Below are positions 51,144-59,820 of a stretch of 64,000 bases of DNA, piece after piece. The notes beneath the pieces are model-generated. The model made no database searches. It was given only the letters and a program-made list of their open reading frames with translations, and was not told the origin of the DNA. The stretch is from Paractinoplanes durhamensis (lineage in GTDB: Bacteria > Actinomycetota > Actinomycetes > Mycobacteriales > Micromonosporaceae). The stretch lies in the NCBI RefSeq assembly GCF_016862175.1, contig NZ_BOML01000053.1, positions 1 to 64,000 of the forward strand, read 5' to 3'. Position 1 is the stretch's first letter. Each line of letters opens with the position of its first letter. The position numbers and the translations under genes are program-made.

Positions 51144-52142
51144 TCAGTCAGGCGAGACGGTCGGGGCCTCGGCGTCGTGCCGCCGGACCTCGACATCGGA
51201 TGCGATCGGCAGCAACTGGTAAGCCGTCGTGCTGTTCGCGATCGCCGCCGGGAGGAAGGCCGCGGAGCCGCCTTCCGTCGGTGTACCCGACCCGCTGGTC
51301 GAGGTGCCGCTGACGTCCCCGAGGTGCAGCTGCGGTGGTGCTGCTGGTCCGTCACCCCCGGGTGTGCCCTCGCGCACCGTCTCCGGTCCGCCGGCCACCG
51401 CGTGCGCGGCGGCTTGGTGGTGCCGGTGGGCGATCGGTGCGGAGGTGACCTTGATGTGCCGAACCGCGGCGCCGGACCGGAGGGCGACGGCCGGGGTTCG
51501 CAAGGTCTTGGTGGTACGTGCGCGGTGCGGTTGTGCGACCGGGACCGGAACAGCATGCGCTGTCACCGGTGCGAGCAGCGGCCCGTCTTCCTCGGTATCG
51601 ACCGAGTCGGGCACCGCGGCGATGAGCCGCTGCTGGTCGGGCGCCGATCCGCCGGTGAGACGGAGTGGTTCGGTGACCGCCCGGAGGACCGTGCCGACCC
51701 CGCCGAGGGCGGAATCCACAGTGGTCCCGGTGCCGCCGTGGGCGACCTCGTCAACGGCTTCCGCCGGGAGCGTGAGCACCCGCTGCGGAACCTCGAGAAC
51801 GTCGGCCACGACGTGGTGCTTGTGGGCCGGAACCGTCTCCAGCGGCTGGGCGGCCGCTGTCAGGAGACCGGAAACCGGCGCGGTGACGTCGCCGCCGACG
51901 ATCGCGCCGAGCAACGAGCCGGATGGCTCGTCGGCCCGGTCCGCGGCGTGCGCGGCGGCGCCACTGAGCAGCCAGGCTGCTCCGGCCAGACCGCCGACCA
52001 CGAGCAGGCGCAGACCCCACCGGCTCCGGCGCCGCTCCGCCCCCTGGATGTGAGGCGGCAAGGGCGTGGAGGCTGCGGTGAGCGACACGGACGGCGACAG
52101 GTCCGCCGTGCGCGATAGGCGCTCGACTCCCAGTCCCGTCAT
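51144..52142 (-). CDS. Predicted exported protein of unknown function
   Basis: A 332-aa protein. The N-terminal region is cytoplasmic or part of a long signal, with a hydrophobic segment at ~44-67 (LRLLVVGGLAGAAWLLSGAAAHA) ending in a likely signal-peptidase site (AHA-AD). The mature part is low-complexity Ala/Pro/Thr/His-rich sequence, with several His clusters (AHKHHVVAD, IAHRHHQAAAHAV). It has no Cys in the mature part and no recognised domain. It neighbours the chaplin gene on the same strand, and similar exported proteins accompany chaplin-like genes in sporulating actinomycetes, so an envelope or aerial-surface role is possible. Confidence 0.6.
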   Translation of the reverse strand: MTGLGVERLSRTADLSPSVSLTAASTPLPPHIQGAERRRSRWGLRLLVVGGLAGAAWLLSGAAAHAADRADEPSGSLLGAIVGGDVTAPVSGLLTAAAQPLETVPAHKHHVVADVLEVPQRVLTLPAEAVDEVAHGGTGTTVDSALGGVGTVLRAVTEPLRLTGGSAPDQQRLIAAVPDSVDTEEDGPLLAPVTAHAVPVPVAQPHRARTTKTLRTPAVALRSGAAVRHIKVTSAPIAHRHHQAAAHAVAGGPETVREGTPGGDGPAAPPQLHLGDVSGTSTSGSGTPTEGGSAAFLPAAIANSTTAYQLLPIASDVEVRRHDAEAPTVSPD

Positions 52143-52291
52143 CGGTTCCGCCCCTCGTCGTCAGACTTTCGACCGGGTGGCGGATCCGCCGTTTCGGCGA
52201 TATCCGGCCACTCGATATTGGTAACGAAGCGGCCGAGCGAGGGTCACGCGGACAAATAGGAAAAATGATCGCAGCGAGGATGCGGAAGAAA

Positions 52292-53200
52292 TCACACCAA
52301 TCGCGTACGCGGCCCCGCGCGCAGGACACCCGACGGAAGTGTGCGACCAAGCAGTTTCTCCGCCATCTCCGCGGTTTCGATCAGTCGGTCCAGGTCGATT
52401 CCGGTGTCGATCCCCATGTCATGGAGCATGTGGACGACCTCCTCGGTGGCCACGTTTCCGGAGGCACCCGGGGCGTACGGGCAGCCGCCGATCCCGCCGA
52501 CGCTCGCGTCGAACTCGGTGATCCCGAGGTCGAGAGCGGTCAGGATGTTGGCCAGACCCGTACCCCTGGTGTTGTGGAAGTGCAGCAGATCGGGGCGTAC
52601 GGCCGAAAGAAGATCACGCACCCGCCGGGGAGTCGCCATGCCGGTCGTGTCGCCGAAGGCGATGCGGTCCGCGCCGTCGGCACGGACCCGGGCCACGATG
52701 CCGGCCACCCGGTCCGGGTCGACGTCGCCCTCGAACGGACAGCCGAAACTCGTCGCGACGATCACCTCGAGGGTCGCGCCCGCGTCGTGGACCAGCGGGA
52801 TCAGCCCGGCGATGTCGTCCAGCGACTCCTCTGTGGACCGATTGAGGTTGCGCCGGTTGTGCGTGTCGCTCGCCGAGACCACCACCTCTATCTCCCGGAA
52901 GCCGGCGGCGATCGCGCGCTGCGCGCCTTTCGTGTTGGGAATGAGCGCGGAGTAGCGGACGTCCGGATTCTTCCGGACCTGCCGCCAGACCTCGTCGGCG
53001 TCGGCCATCTGCGGGATGGCTTTCGGGTGTACGAACGAGACCGCCTCGATGCGACCCACTCCGGTCCGGCTCAACGCGTCGATCAGCCGGACCTTGGACT
53101 CGGTCGGAATCGGCTCCTCGTTCTGCAGGCCGTCCCGCGGAGCCACCTCGCGAATGCTCACCCCTTTTTTACTGCTGCTCACCTCGGTCATGGTGCTCAC
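52292..53200 (-). CDS. Hydroxymethylglutaryl-CoA lyase
   Basis: A 302-aa TIM-barrel lyase of the HMGL family. REVAPRDGLQNE at the N-terminus provides the metal-binding Asp and catalytic Arg, and the late signature SVGGIGGCPYAPGASGN carries the active-site Cys. It splits HMG-CoA into acetoacetate and acetyl-CoA, the last step of leucine breakdown. The GTG at 53200 overlaps the biotin-carboxylase stop (GTGA); ATG at 53191 is possible. It is the last gene of the tetR-biotin carboxylase-lyase run. Confidence 0.9.
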   Translation of the reverse strand: MSTMTEVSSSKKGVSIREVAPRDGLQNEEPIPTESKVRLIDALSRTGVGRIEAVSFVHPKAIPQMADADEVWRQVRKNPDVRYSALIPNTKGAQRAIAAGFREIEVVVSASDTHNRRNLNRSTEESLDDIAGLIPLVHDAGATLEVIVATSFGCPFEGDVDPDRVAGIVARVRADGADRIAFGDTTGMATPRRVRDLLSAVRPDLLHFHNTRGTGLANILTALDLGITEFDASVGGIGGCPYAPGASGNVATEEVVHMLHDMGIDTGIDLDRLIETAEMAEKLLGRTLPSGVLRAGPRTRLV

Positions 53201-54525
53201 CGCATCCGGCCGACGATGCCGGTGTCGTAGTCGCCGGAGAGGAACTCGTCGTTCTCCAGCAGCTCGGCGAAGAACGGCAGGTTGTTCTTGGGGCCGGCGA
53301 TCTGGAACCCGGCCACGGCGGTGCGCAGCTTGGCGAGCGCGTCATCCCGGTCGGTGCCGAAGACGATCAGCTTGGCCATCAGCGAGTCGTAGAACGGGGT
53401 GACCGTGTTGCCGTCGGCGTAGCCGGAGTCGACCCGGGTGCCGTCGCCGGACGGCTCCACCCAGGTGGTGATCTTGCCGGGGCCGGGCAGGAAGCGCTTC
53501 GGGTCCTCGGCGTTGATCCGCAGCTCGATCGCGTGGCCGCTGGTCGCTCGCGCCACCTCGGTCACTTCGCCGGAGGCGATCCGGAGCTGCTCCTCGACCA
53601 GGTCGATGCCGTGGATCAGCTCGGTGATCGGGTGCTCGACCTGCAAGCGGGTGTTCATCTCCAGGAAGAAGAACTCGCCGGTGGCCGGGTCGAGCAGGCA
53701 CTCCACCGTGCCGGCGTTGCGATAGCCGACCGCCTCACCGGCCAGCACCGCCGCGGCCAGCAGGCGTTCGCGCAGCTCGGGGGTGACCGCCGGGGACGGC
53801 GCCTCCTCCACCAGCTTCTGGTTGCGGCGCTGGACCGAGCACTCGCGCTCGCTCAGGGCGATCACCCGGCCGTCGGCCAGGCCGAGGATCTGCACCTCCA
53901 CGTGCCGGACCCGGGGGAAGTAGCGCTCGATCAGCACCGAGCCGTCGCCGAACATCCGCTCGGCGAACGCGCGGACCTTGTCGTACTCCTTGGTGAGGCC
54001 CTCTTCGTCGGCGGCGACCGCCATGCCCATCCCGCCGCCGCCCGCGGCTGCCTTCACCATCACCGGATAGCCGATCGTGGTGGCCGCCTCGATCGCGGCC
54101 TCGACGGTCGCGGCCGGCTCGTGAGTGCCCGGCGCGACCGGCACACCCGCCGCGGCCATCAGGTTCCGTGCATTGATCTTGTCGCCCATCGCGGTGATCG
54201 CGTCGGCCGGCGGGCCGACCCAGATCAGGCCGTTCGCCTCGACCGCGCGCGCGAAGTCGGCGTTCTCGCTGAGGAATCCGTAGCCGGGGTGGATCGCCTG
54301 GGCGCCGGTCGACTTCGCGGCGGCCAGGATGGCCTCGGTGTTCCGGTAACTCTGCGCCGGGTTGGCCGGGCCGACGCAGACCGCCTCGTCAGCTTCAAGC
54401 ACGAACGGCAGGTCGGCGTCCGCCTCGGAGTGGACCGCGATCGTGCGGATCCCCAGGCGGTTGGCGGTGCGAATGATCCGGCGGGCGATCTCGCCCCGGT
54501 TCGCGACGAGCAGCGACTCGATCAT
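53197..54525 (-). CDS. Biotin carboxylase subunit without a biotin-carrier domain
   Basis: A 442-aa ATP-grasp biotin carboxylase: LLVANRGEIARRIIRTA, the glycine-rich VMVKAAAGGGGMGM loop, ERECSVQRRNQKL, and EMNTRLQVEHPITE. It ends about where the carboxylase domain ends; the C-terminal biotinyl (BCCP) domain with the AMKM-type motif, present in most actinobacterial alpha subunits (~590-670 aa), is absent. It must work with a carrier encoded elsewhere. Start at ATG 54525 with AGAGG six bases upstream. It lies 81 bases after tetR and is coupled to HMG-CoA lyase. Confidence 0.88.
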   Translation of the reverse strand: MIESLLVANRGEIARRIIRTANRLGIRTIAVHSEADADLPFVLEADEAVCVGPANPAQSYRNTEAILAAAKSTGAQAIHPGYGFLSENADFARAVEANGLIWVGPPADAITAMGDKINARNLMAAAGVPVAPGTHEPAATVEAAIEAATTIGYPVMVKAAAGGGGMGMAVAADEEGLTKEYDKVRAFAERMFGDGSVLIERYFPRVRHVEVQILGLADGRVIALSERECSVQRRNQKLVEEAPSPAVTPELRERLLAAAVLAGEAVGYRNAGTVECLLDPATGEFFFLEMNTRLQVEHPITELIHGIDLVEEQLRIASGEVTEVARATSGHAIELRINAEDPKRFLPGPGKITTWVEPSGDGTRVDSGYADGNTVTPFYDSLMAKLIVFGTDRDDALAKLRTAVAGFQIAGPKNNLPFFAELLENDEFLSGDYDTGIVGRMR

Positions 54526-54606
54526 GGAGACCTCTCTGTCAGCCATGGGCGGTGGCCCGGGCAATGGCGTAGCCAGGCTTGTGGCCGGCGTCCGCCTTTT
54601 ATTCTT

Positions 54607-55212
54607 TTACTTGCCGGTGAGGGCGTGGATGGTCGCCTCGCGCAGCAGGGCGGCCCGGCGCCGGCGATCCACCTCGCCGCCGAGGAACGGCGTCGAGTTC
54701 ATCAGGCCGAACGCCGAGTGGGCGAGCACCCGGGCCTCCGCCGCCTCCAGCTCGGGCCGCAGCGTGGCCAGCACGCCGACCCACTCCTCCACGTAGAGGC
54801 GCTGGAGCCGGCGGATCTGGCGGCGCGGCTCGTCCGGCAAGCGGTCGAGCTCGTGCAGGTGCAGGGCAATGACGGCCGGGTTGGCCAGGGCGAACTCGAC
54901 ATGGAAGTCGATCAGGTCGCCGAGGGCGGCACTGGCGTCGTCGGGATGCTGGGCGACCCGGGCCTTGCCGCCGTGCAGCAGGCCTTCGCTGACCGGGATC
55001 AGCGCAGCCACCAGCATCGCCTCCTTGCCGGCGAAGTGGTGATAGAGCGCCGGGCCGGTGACACCGGCGGCCGAACCGATGTCATCCATCGACACGCCGT
55101 GATATCCGCGGGCCGCGAAGAGCCCCACCGCGATCTCGAGGATCTCGTCGCGGCGCGACCGCCGCCGCGGGGCCGGCGGCCCGGACCGCTGTTGCTGATC
55201 AACCGTCGTCAC
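54607..55212 (-). CDS. TetR-family regulator of the acyl-CoA/leucine degradation genes
   Basis: A 201-aa protein. The N-terminal TetR HTH (~17-63, RDEILEIAVGLFAARGYHGVSMDDIGSAAGVTGPALYHHFAGKEAML) is followed by a helical ligand domain. The GTG start has only a weak ribosome-binding site. The 18-bp palindrome CCTTAACGGCCGTTCAGG lies 31 bases upstream and shares its core with twin sites before the carboxyltransferase gene. Regulation by an acyl-CoA is therefore likely. It leads the run into biotin carboxylase and HMG-CoA lyase. Confidence 0.85.
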   Translation of the reverse strand: MTTVDQQQRSGPPAPRRRSRRDEILEIAVGLFAARGYHGVSMDDIGSAAGVTGPALYHHFAGKEAMLVAALIPVSEGLLHGGKARVAQHPDDASAALGDLIDFHVEFALANPAVIALHLHELDRLPDEPRRQIRRLQRLYVEEWVGVLATLRPELEAAEARVLAHSAFGLMNSTPFLGGEVDRRRRAALLREATIHALTGK

Positions 55213-55243
55213 GAGGCAACTTTAACCCGCTGTCAAGCCAATG

Positions 55244-55261
55244 CCTTAACGGCCGTTCAGG
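55244..55261. promoter_or_regulatory. TetR-type operator upstream of tetR
   Basis: CCTTAACGGCCGTTCAGG is palindromic except for one base pair and overlaps the stop codon of the upstream TPR gene. It shares the AACGNNCGTT core and CCT flank with the twin sites at 49255-49290. Confidence 0.6.
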
Positions 55262-58022
55262 ATTTTTCAGGCCGAGCCGCCTCCTGGGCTTCCTGGTAGA
55301 TCTTTTCGGCCAATTCCCAGCCCCGGGCGTCGGATGCCATGCCGGCCAGCAGGTCACGCAGGTGGGCCTCGGCCGCGGCCGGATCACCCGAGCGCAGCAG
55401 GGCCTCGCCGAGCATGCCGTCCAGGTGATCGGCGTCGTCGGTGGCGCCGATCGCGCGCAGCCGGGCCGGCGCATCCCGCACGATCGGCAGCGCCTCGGCA
55501 TACCGCCCGCGGGACATCAGGACCCGGGACTGCTCGAACCTGGTCAGGTTGTGCTGCCAGATCGCGTTCGGTTCGGCGGCGAGCTCGGCCGGCAACGCGG
55601 CGAACCGCTCCACCGCCAGCCCGAACGCCTCGGTCGCGGCCTCCGGCTCGTCCGCGTAATGCAGCGCCGAGACCCGGCGGCGCAGCGTGCGCAGCTCACC
55701 GATCAGGTCACCGGCCTCGTGCAGCGCCGCACCGGCGGCCGCGAAGGCCTCGGCCGCCTCGGCGTCCCGATCGAGGTCGAAGAGCAGGTCACCCGCCTCC
55801 TCGCCGATCTGACCGCGACCGGCCGGGTTGCCGGCCAGGCGCTCGATCAGCTCGCGGTAACGGTTCACCGCGCCGGCCGTGTCACCGATCTCGCGGTACT
55901 GCTTGGCGAGCATGAAGCGGGCGTTGTCCGCCATCTCGCCGTCGCCCAGCTCGTCGAAGACGATCAGGGCTTCCTCGGCCACCTCGGCCGCCTCGATCGG
56001 GCGGCCGGCCATCGCGTACGCCCCGGCCAGCTCCCATCGCGCGTAGGCGCCGCCCTGGGTCAGATCCTGCTCGGCGCAGAGCGCGACCGCCTCGACCAGG
56101 TCGTCGATCGCATCGCCGGCCCGGTCCAGCCGCTTGAACACGTTGCCCCGGCCGATCCGGGCCGGCAGCTGCTCCTCGGCCACGCCGGTGCCGATCGCCG
56201 TGGTGAACGCCGCGACCCTCTCGAGAAGGTCATCCGCGAGGTGCCCGAACAGATTGGCGACGTCGGCGAGCCGGTCGGCCGGGCCGTGCGCCCGGTAGAA
56301 ATCCCAGGCGACCCGGGCCGCGGCCAGCGCACCCTCGTTGTCCTCGGCGTTGGCCAGGATGCGGGCGCGCAGGGCAGAGTGCCGGGCGATAATCCGGGGG
56401 TCGCCGGTCTGCGCCGCGTAATCGTCGGCGCGGTTCCGGGCCTCGACCGCCTCGGCCGGCTCGTCCTGCAGGGTGAGCAGAACGGAGAGACGGGACCAGG
56501 CGTTCGCCCGCTCGGCCGCGCCGCCGTGCTTCTCCTGGTGATCCACGTCCGCGCGGATCGGCCCCGGGTCGACGTCGCCGTCGTGCGCGCGATCCAGCGC
56601 GGCCCGGGCCCGCTGCACGCTCGCCTCACCAGCGGCGCCGGCCGCCTCGAACAGGGCGGCCGCCTCGTCCCACTTCCGGGCACCGGCGTCGTCGTCGGGG
56701 GCGCTGAGCCGGGTGCCGGTCAGCGCGGCGAACCTCGCCGCGAGCAGCGGATCGGACAACTCGCCGAAACGCTCCGCGATCGCGTCCAGGGTCGCGGCCA
56801 TCGCCGCTTCCTGCTCCTGGTGGAACTGCTCGTCGGCGATTTCGAGCAGCTCGGCCGGGCTCGCGATGGCCGGGACTTCGGCGACCGGCTCCGGGGTGGC
56901 CTTTTCCGGCCGGGCCTTGCGGGCAGTTGGGGAAAGCGGGATGTCGATCCCGTACGGCTCCTCGGCGATCACCTCGGCAATCAGCCGGCTCTGATAGTCG
57001 TTGCCGTTCCGTGCGTCGAACCGGGCCGCGATCGCGGCGGCCCGGTCGGCCATCTCGGTGGCCAGCTCGGCGACCGAGATCTCGTCCTGGCCCTGGCGGC
57101 GCACGGTCAGCTCGCCGTGGCCGAGCTCGGTGAGCCGGCGCAGCAGCATCGCCGAGTCGGCCGCGAAGTGCATCTCGGCGGACGGCGACGGTGCCTTCGC
57201 GAGCCAGTCGATGTGCCGCTGCAGCAGCTCCAGCCCGCGGTGCTCGTTGCCGGTGCGGGCGCAGAACGCGATGTGCGAGCCGATGTTCCACAGGTTGGCG
57301 ATGTTGTCCCGCTCCAGCCGGTACGACCGGCGGTGCGCGTCGGCCGCCTTCTCCAGCTCACCGGTGTGCAGGTAGGCCTGGGTCAGCTGGCGAAGGATGC
57401 CCTGCGGCTGCTCGGTACAGGTCAGCTCGCCGGCCAGCACCGGCTCGGCGAGCTCGATCACCTCGGCGTAACGGCCGCGTGAATTGAGGTAGTCGGCGGT
57501 GTCGTCCGGGTCGCAGCCGATGCAGTCGGAGAGGCTGTCCCGCGGGGTCGACTGCCATCGCGCATACCACTCGTCGGCCTCGTCGGCGTGGCCGAGATGG
57601 TTGGCCACGATGTACCGGTGTTTGTGGACGACCTGCATGCTGTGGCCGCCCTCGCGGTAGCGGCGCTCCATGTCGTCGAGCACCGCGAACGTGCGCGCGA
57701 GCGGGATCTCGGGGAACTGCTTCAGCCCGTTGACCATGTATTTGAACTGCCACAACAGGGTGTGCATGTGGCGCTCGTGGTACGGGTTCGGGTTGCGGTC
57801 GAAATCGCTCACGCACCAGGAGAAGGTGACGAACGACTTGACGTTCTCCCCGCCGTGGACATAAGAGGTGGTGGCCATCAGCCGGGTGGTGAATGCCAGG
57901 TCGGCGTCACCGGCCTGGTCGACCTGACGCAGGATCTGCTCGAGCAGCGCGATCCGGGCCTGCCCGTACGGCAGGTGGACGGCCTGCTGCAGAAGCTCCC
58001 ACAACTCGTCGGCGGTTTTCAT
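55257..58022 (-). CDS. Large tetratricopeptide-repeat protein coupled to an Hsp90-family chaperone
   Basis: A 921-aa helical-repeat protein. The N-terminal third (~1-330) has a distinct conserved-looking region (HMHTLLWQFKYMVNGLKQFPEIPL, DCIGCDPDDTADYLNSRGRYAEVIELAEPVL). A charged linker (~365-385) leads to a C-terminal half of degenerate TPR helices (GAYARWELAGAYAMAGRPIEAAEVAEEAL, FMLAKQYREIGDTAGAVNRYRELIE). The ATG at 58022 overlaps the chaperone gene's stop codon (ATGA), so the two are made together. TPR proteins are the classic co-chaperones of eukaryotic Hsp90; a partner role here is inference. An open frame runs far upstream through the chaperone gene and is not coding. Confidence 0.7.
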   Translation of the reverse strand: MKTADELWELLQQAVHLPYGQARIALLEQILRQVDQAGDADLAFTTRLMATTSYVHGGENVKSFVTFSWCVSDFDRNPNPYHERHMHTLLWQFKYMVNGLKQFPEIPLARTFAVLDDMERRYREGGHSMQVVHKHRYIVANHLGHADEADEWYARWQSTPRDSLSDCIGCDPDDTADYLNSRGRYAEVIELAEPVLAGELTCTEQPQGILRQLTQAYLHTGELEKAADAHRRSYRLERDNIANLWNIGSHIAFCARTGNEHRGLELLQRHIDWLAKAPSPSAEMHFAADSAMLLRRLTELGHGELTVRRQGQDEISVAELATEMADRAAAIAARFDARNGNDYQSRLIAEVIAEEPYGIDIPLSPTARKARPEKATPEPVAEVPAIASPAELLEIADEQFHQEQEAAMAATLDAIAERFGELSDPLLAARFAALTGTRLSAPDDDAGARKWDEAAALFEAAGAAGEASVQRARAALDRAHDGDVDPGPIRADVDHQEKHGGAAERANAWSRLSVLLTLQDEPAEAVEARNRADDYAAQTGDPRIIARHSALRARILANAEDNEGALAAARVAWDFYRAHGPADRLADVANLFGHLADDLLERVAAFTTAIGTGVAEEQLPARIGRGNVFKRLDRAGDAIDDLVEAVALCAEQDLTQGGAYARWELAGAYAMAGRPIEAAEVAEEALIVFDELGDGEMADNARFMLAKQYREIGDTAGAVNRYRELIERLAGNPAGRGQIGEEAGDLLFDLDRDAEAAEAFAAAGAALHEAGDLIGELRTLRRRVSALHYADEPEAATEAFGLAVERFAALPAELAAEPNAIWQHNLTRFEQSRVLMSRGRYAEALPIVRDAPARLRAIGATDDADHLDGMLGEALLRSGDPAAAEAHLRDLLAGMASDARGWELAEKIYQEAQEAARPEKS

Positions 58023-59743
58023 CGCTCCTCCGGGACGGCCCGGTCGAGCAGGCCGATGAATGACGTGGTGAGCAGCGCGGCGTCGGCCGGCCGGATCGGG
58101 TGGTGACCGAGCATCAGCGCCTGGCCGTAGAGCGACTCGACGGCGAGGCCGGCCAGGTCGGGGTCGCCGAGTGCGAGCACCCGGCGGATCAGCGGGTTGC
58201 GGTGGTTGAGCACCAGCTGCGGCCGCTCCGGCGGGGCGACCTTGGCCAGCGCGTCGAGCACGCCACCCCAGATGTCGTCGGCCTTGTCGCGGCTCTCGGT
58301 GAACTCGTCGTGGAACGCCGCCGCGCGGCTGATCAGGTAAAGAGCCGGCATGGTGACCGGGTCGAACGCCCGGATCACCACCTCGCAGCCGAGCTTGTCG
58401 AGCCGGCGCTGGGCGGCCGCCAGGAACGGGCGCAGGCGCAGCTCGGTGTCGGCGTCGAGGCCGGTGAAGCGGGTGGTCAGGTCGGTCGGCTCGAGCCGCT
58501 CGGCGCGCGCCTCCTGATCCACTGTGGCCAGCCGCTCGATGATGTCGGCGTCGTAGACGTAACCGCCGTTGATCAGGCCGACATCCTGCGCCGCCGCCAC
58601 CGCGGACAGCTGATGGAACTCGTCGGTGGTGGCCGCATAGCGAATGACGCCGTGCCGCTCGCGGAACTCGGCGAGCGTCACCCGGCCCATGTTGGTCTCC
58701 ATCGGCCACCACTGCTCGACCAGGCGCAGCATCTCGTCGTCGTGCAGGGCCAGCGCCTTCACGCCGAGGTGGTGCACGCCGAGGAAACGGGCGAGCCGGC
58801 GCGGGTCGGTGGCGGCGAGCCGAACCAGCCAGCCGCGCAACTGGTCGGCGATCGCGTCCCGGACGTCGTCGAGCAGGCCGTCCTCGTAGAGGGCCTCGCG
58901 GCTCGCCGTCGGGCGCAGCTCGGTGCTGTCGACCACGCAGCGGGCGAAGAACGCCCACTCGGGCAGCAGGCCCTCGATGCTCTCGGCCAGCAGCATCCGC
59001 TTCAGGTAGACCCGGTGGCCGCCGCGGGCGGCCGGGTTGACCGCGGTGGGCAGCACGAACGCGGCACCGGTCAGGCCGGCCTCGGGCACGTTCAGCTCGA
59101 TCACGTCGAACGGGGTGAACCCGAAGACGCGCCGGCAGTAGTCCTCGCGGTCCGCCTTCCAGGGCAGCTCGCCGCTGGTCACCCGGACGCCGTCGACCTC
59201 CACGGTGACCGGCAGCAGGGAACCGTAGAGCTCGGCGAGTTCCGTCACCGTCGTACCGCTCAACAGGGTCTCGACGCCGCGCCGCGGCAGCAGGGTGACC
59301 GTGGTGCCCGGCTCGCGCTCCGCGCCCGGTTTCACCTCGTAGCGACCGTCGGAGTAACCCGTCCACAGCACCGGGGGAGCGCCGGCCCGTTTGGTGTGCA
59401 CCCGGATCTCGTCGGCCACCAGGAAACAGGAGAGCAGGCCGATGCCGAACTGGCCGAGGAACTCGTGCCGCGCGAAGCCCAGCTCGTCCCGCTTCGAGCT
59501 GCGGCCGATCGTGGCCAGCAGCTCGTGCACCTGCGCCTCGGTCAGGCCGATGCCGTTGTCGGTGATGCGCAGCGCGTCCGCGCCGGTGGTGATCTCGACG
59601 CGGCCGTCTTCCGATCCGGTCGCGGTGATCGCATCCACCGCGTTCTGCAGCAGCTCACGGACGTAGACGCGGGGGCTCGCGTAAAGGTGGTGACTCAGCA
59701 GGTCGACGATGCCCCGTAGATCGACCTGGAAGGTGTTGCTCAC
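58019..59743 (-). CDS. Hsp90-family (HtpG-like) ATPase
   Basis: A 574-aa GHKL ATPase. The N-terminal ATP site has ELLQNAVDAI (N-box), ITDNGIGL and GQFGIGLLS; the middle domain carries LPWKADREDYCRRVFGFTPFDVIELNVP and PTASREALYEDG with the catalytic Arg region. It is shorter than Escherichia coli HtpG (624 aa), with a reduced or divergent C-terminal dimerisation part. The GTG at 59743 is used because homology begins at NTFQVDLRGIVDLLSHHLY. The gene is coupled to the large TPR gene. An inverted repeat and direct repeats just upstream may control it. Confidence 0.85.
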   Translation of the reverse strand: MSNTFQVDLRGIVDLLSHHLYASPRVYVRELLQNAVDAITATGSEDGRVEITTGADALRITDNGIGLTEAQVHELLATIGRSSKRDELGFARHEFLGQFGIGLLSCFLVADEIRVHTKRAGAPPVLWTGYSDGRYEVKPGAEREPGTTVTLLPRRGVETLLSGTTVTELAELYGSLLPVTVEVDGVRVTSGELPWKADREDYCRRVFGFTPFDVIELNVPEAGLTGAAFVLPTAVNPAARGGHRVYLKRMLLAESIEGLLPEWAFFARCVVDSTELRPTASREALYEDGLLDDVRDAIADQLRGWLVRLAATDPRRLARFLGVHHLGVKALALHDDEMLRLVEQWWPMETNMGRVTLAEFRERHGVIRYAATTDEFHQLSAVAAAQDVGLINGGYVYDADIIERLATVDQEARAERLEPTDLTTRFTGLDADTELRLRPFLAAAQRRLDKLGCEVVIRAFDPVTMPALYLISRAAAFHDEFTESRDKADDIWGGVLDALAKVAPPERPQLVLNHRNPLIRRVLALGDPDLAGLAVESLYGQALMLGHHPIRPADAALLTTSFIGLLDRAVPEER

Positions 59744-59787
59744 GGGCGAGAAAGCTACCGGGTCCCCCTGACAGATTTCTCGCCCGT
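59742..59787. promoter_or_regulatory. 12-bp inverted repeat at the Hsp90-gene start
   Basis: ACGGGCGAGAAA (59742-59753) is the exact complement of TTTCTCGCCCGT (59776-59787), separated by 22 bases, and covers the GTG start codon. It could be an operator or an mRNA hairpin that masks the start. Confidence 0.5.
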
Positions 59788-59819
59788 TCCCAAACTCGCC
59801 TCGCCCGTTCCCGAACTCG
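59779..59819. repeat. Tandem 20-bp direct repeat upstream of the Hsp90 gene
   Basis: CTCGCCCGTTCCCAAACTCG (59779-59798) is repeated at 59800-59819 with one change (A to G). The repeat shares CTCGCCCGT with the right arm of the inverted repeat next to it. Confidence 0.6.
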
Positions 59820-59820
59820 G

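Noticed and set aside
58023..59366. Upstream extension of the TPR gene giving a 1369-codon frame
   Set aside because: The added part is a shadow of the Hsp90 gene in another frame; the TPR homology starts at the ATG at 58022, which overlaps the Hsp90 stop.
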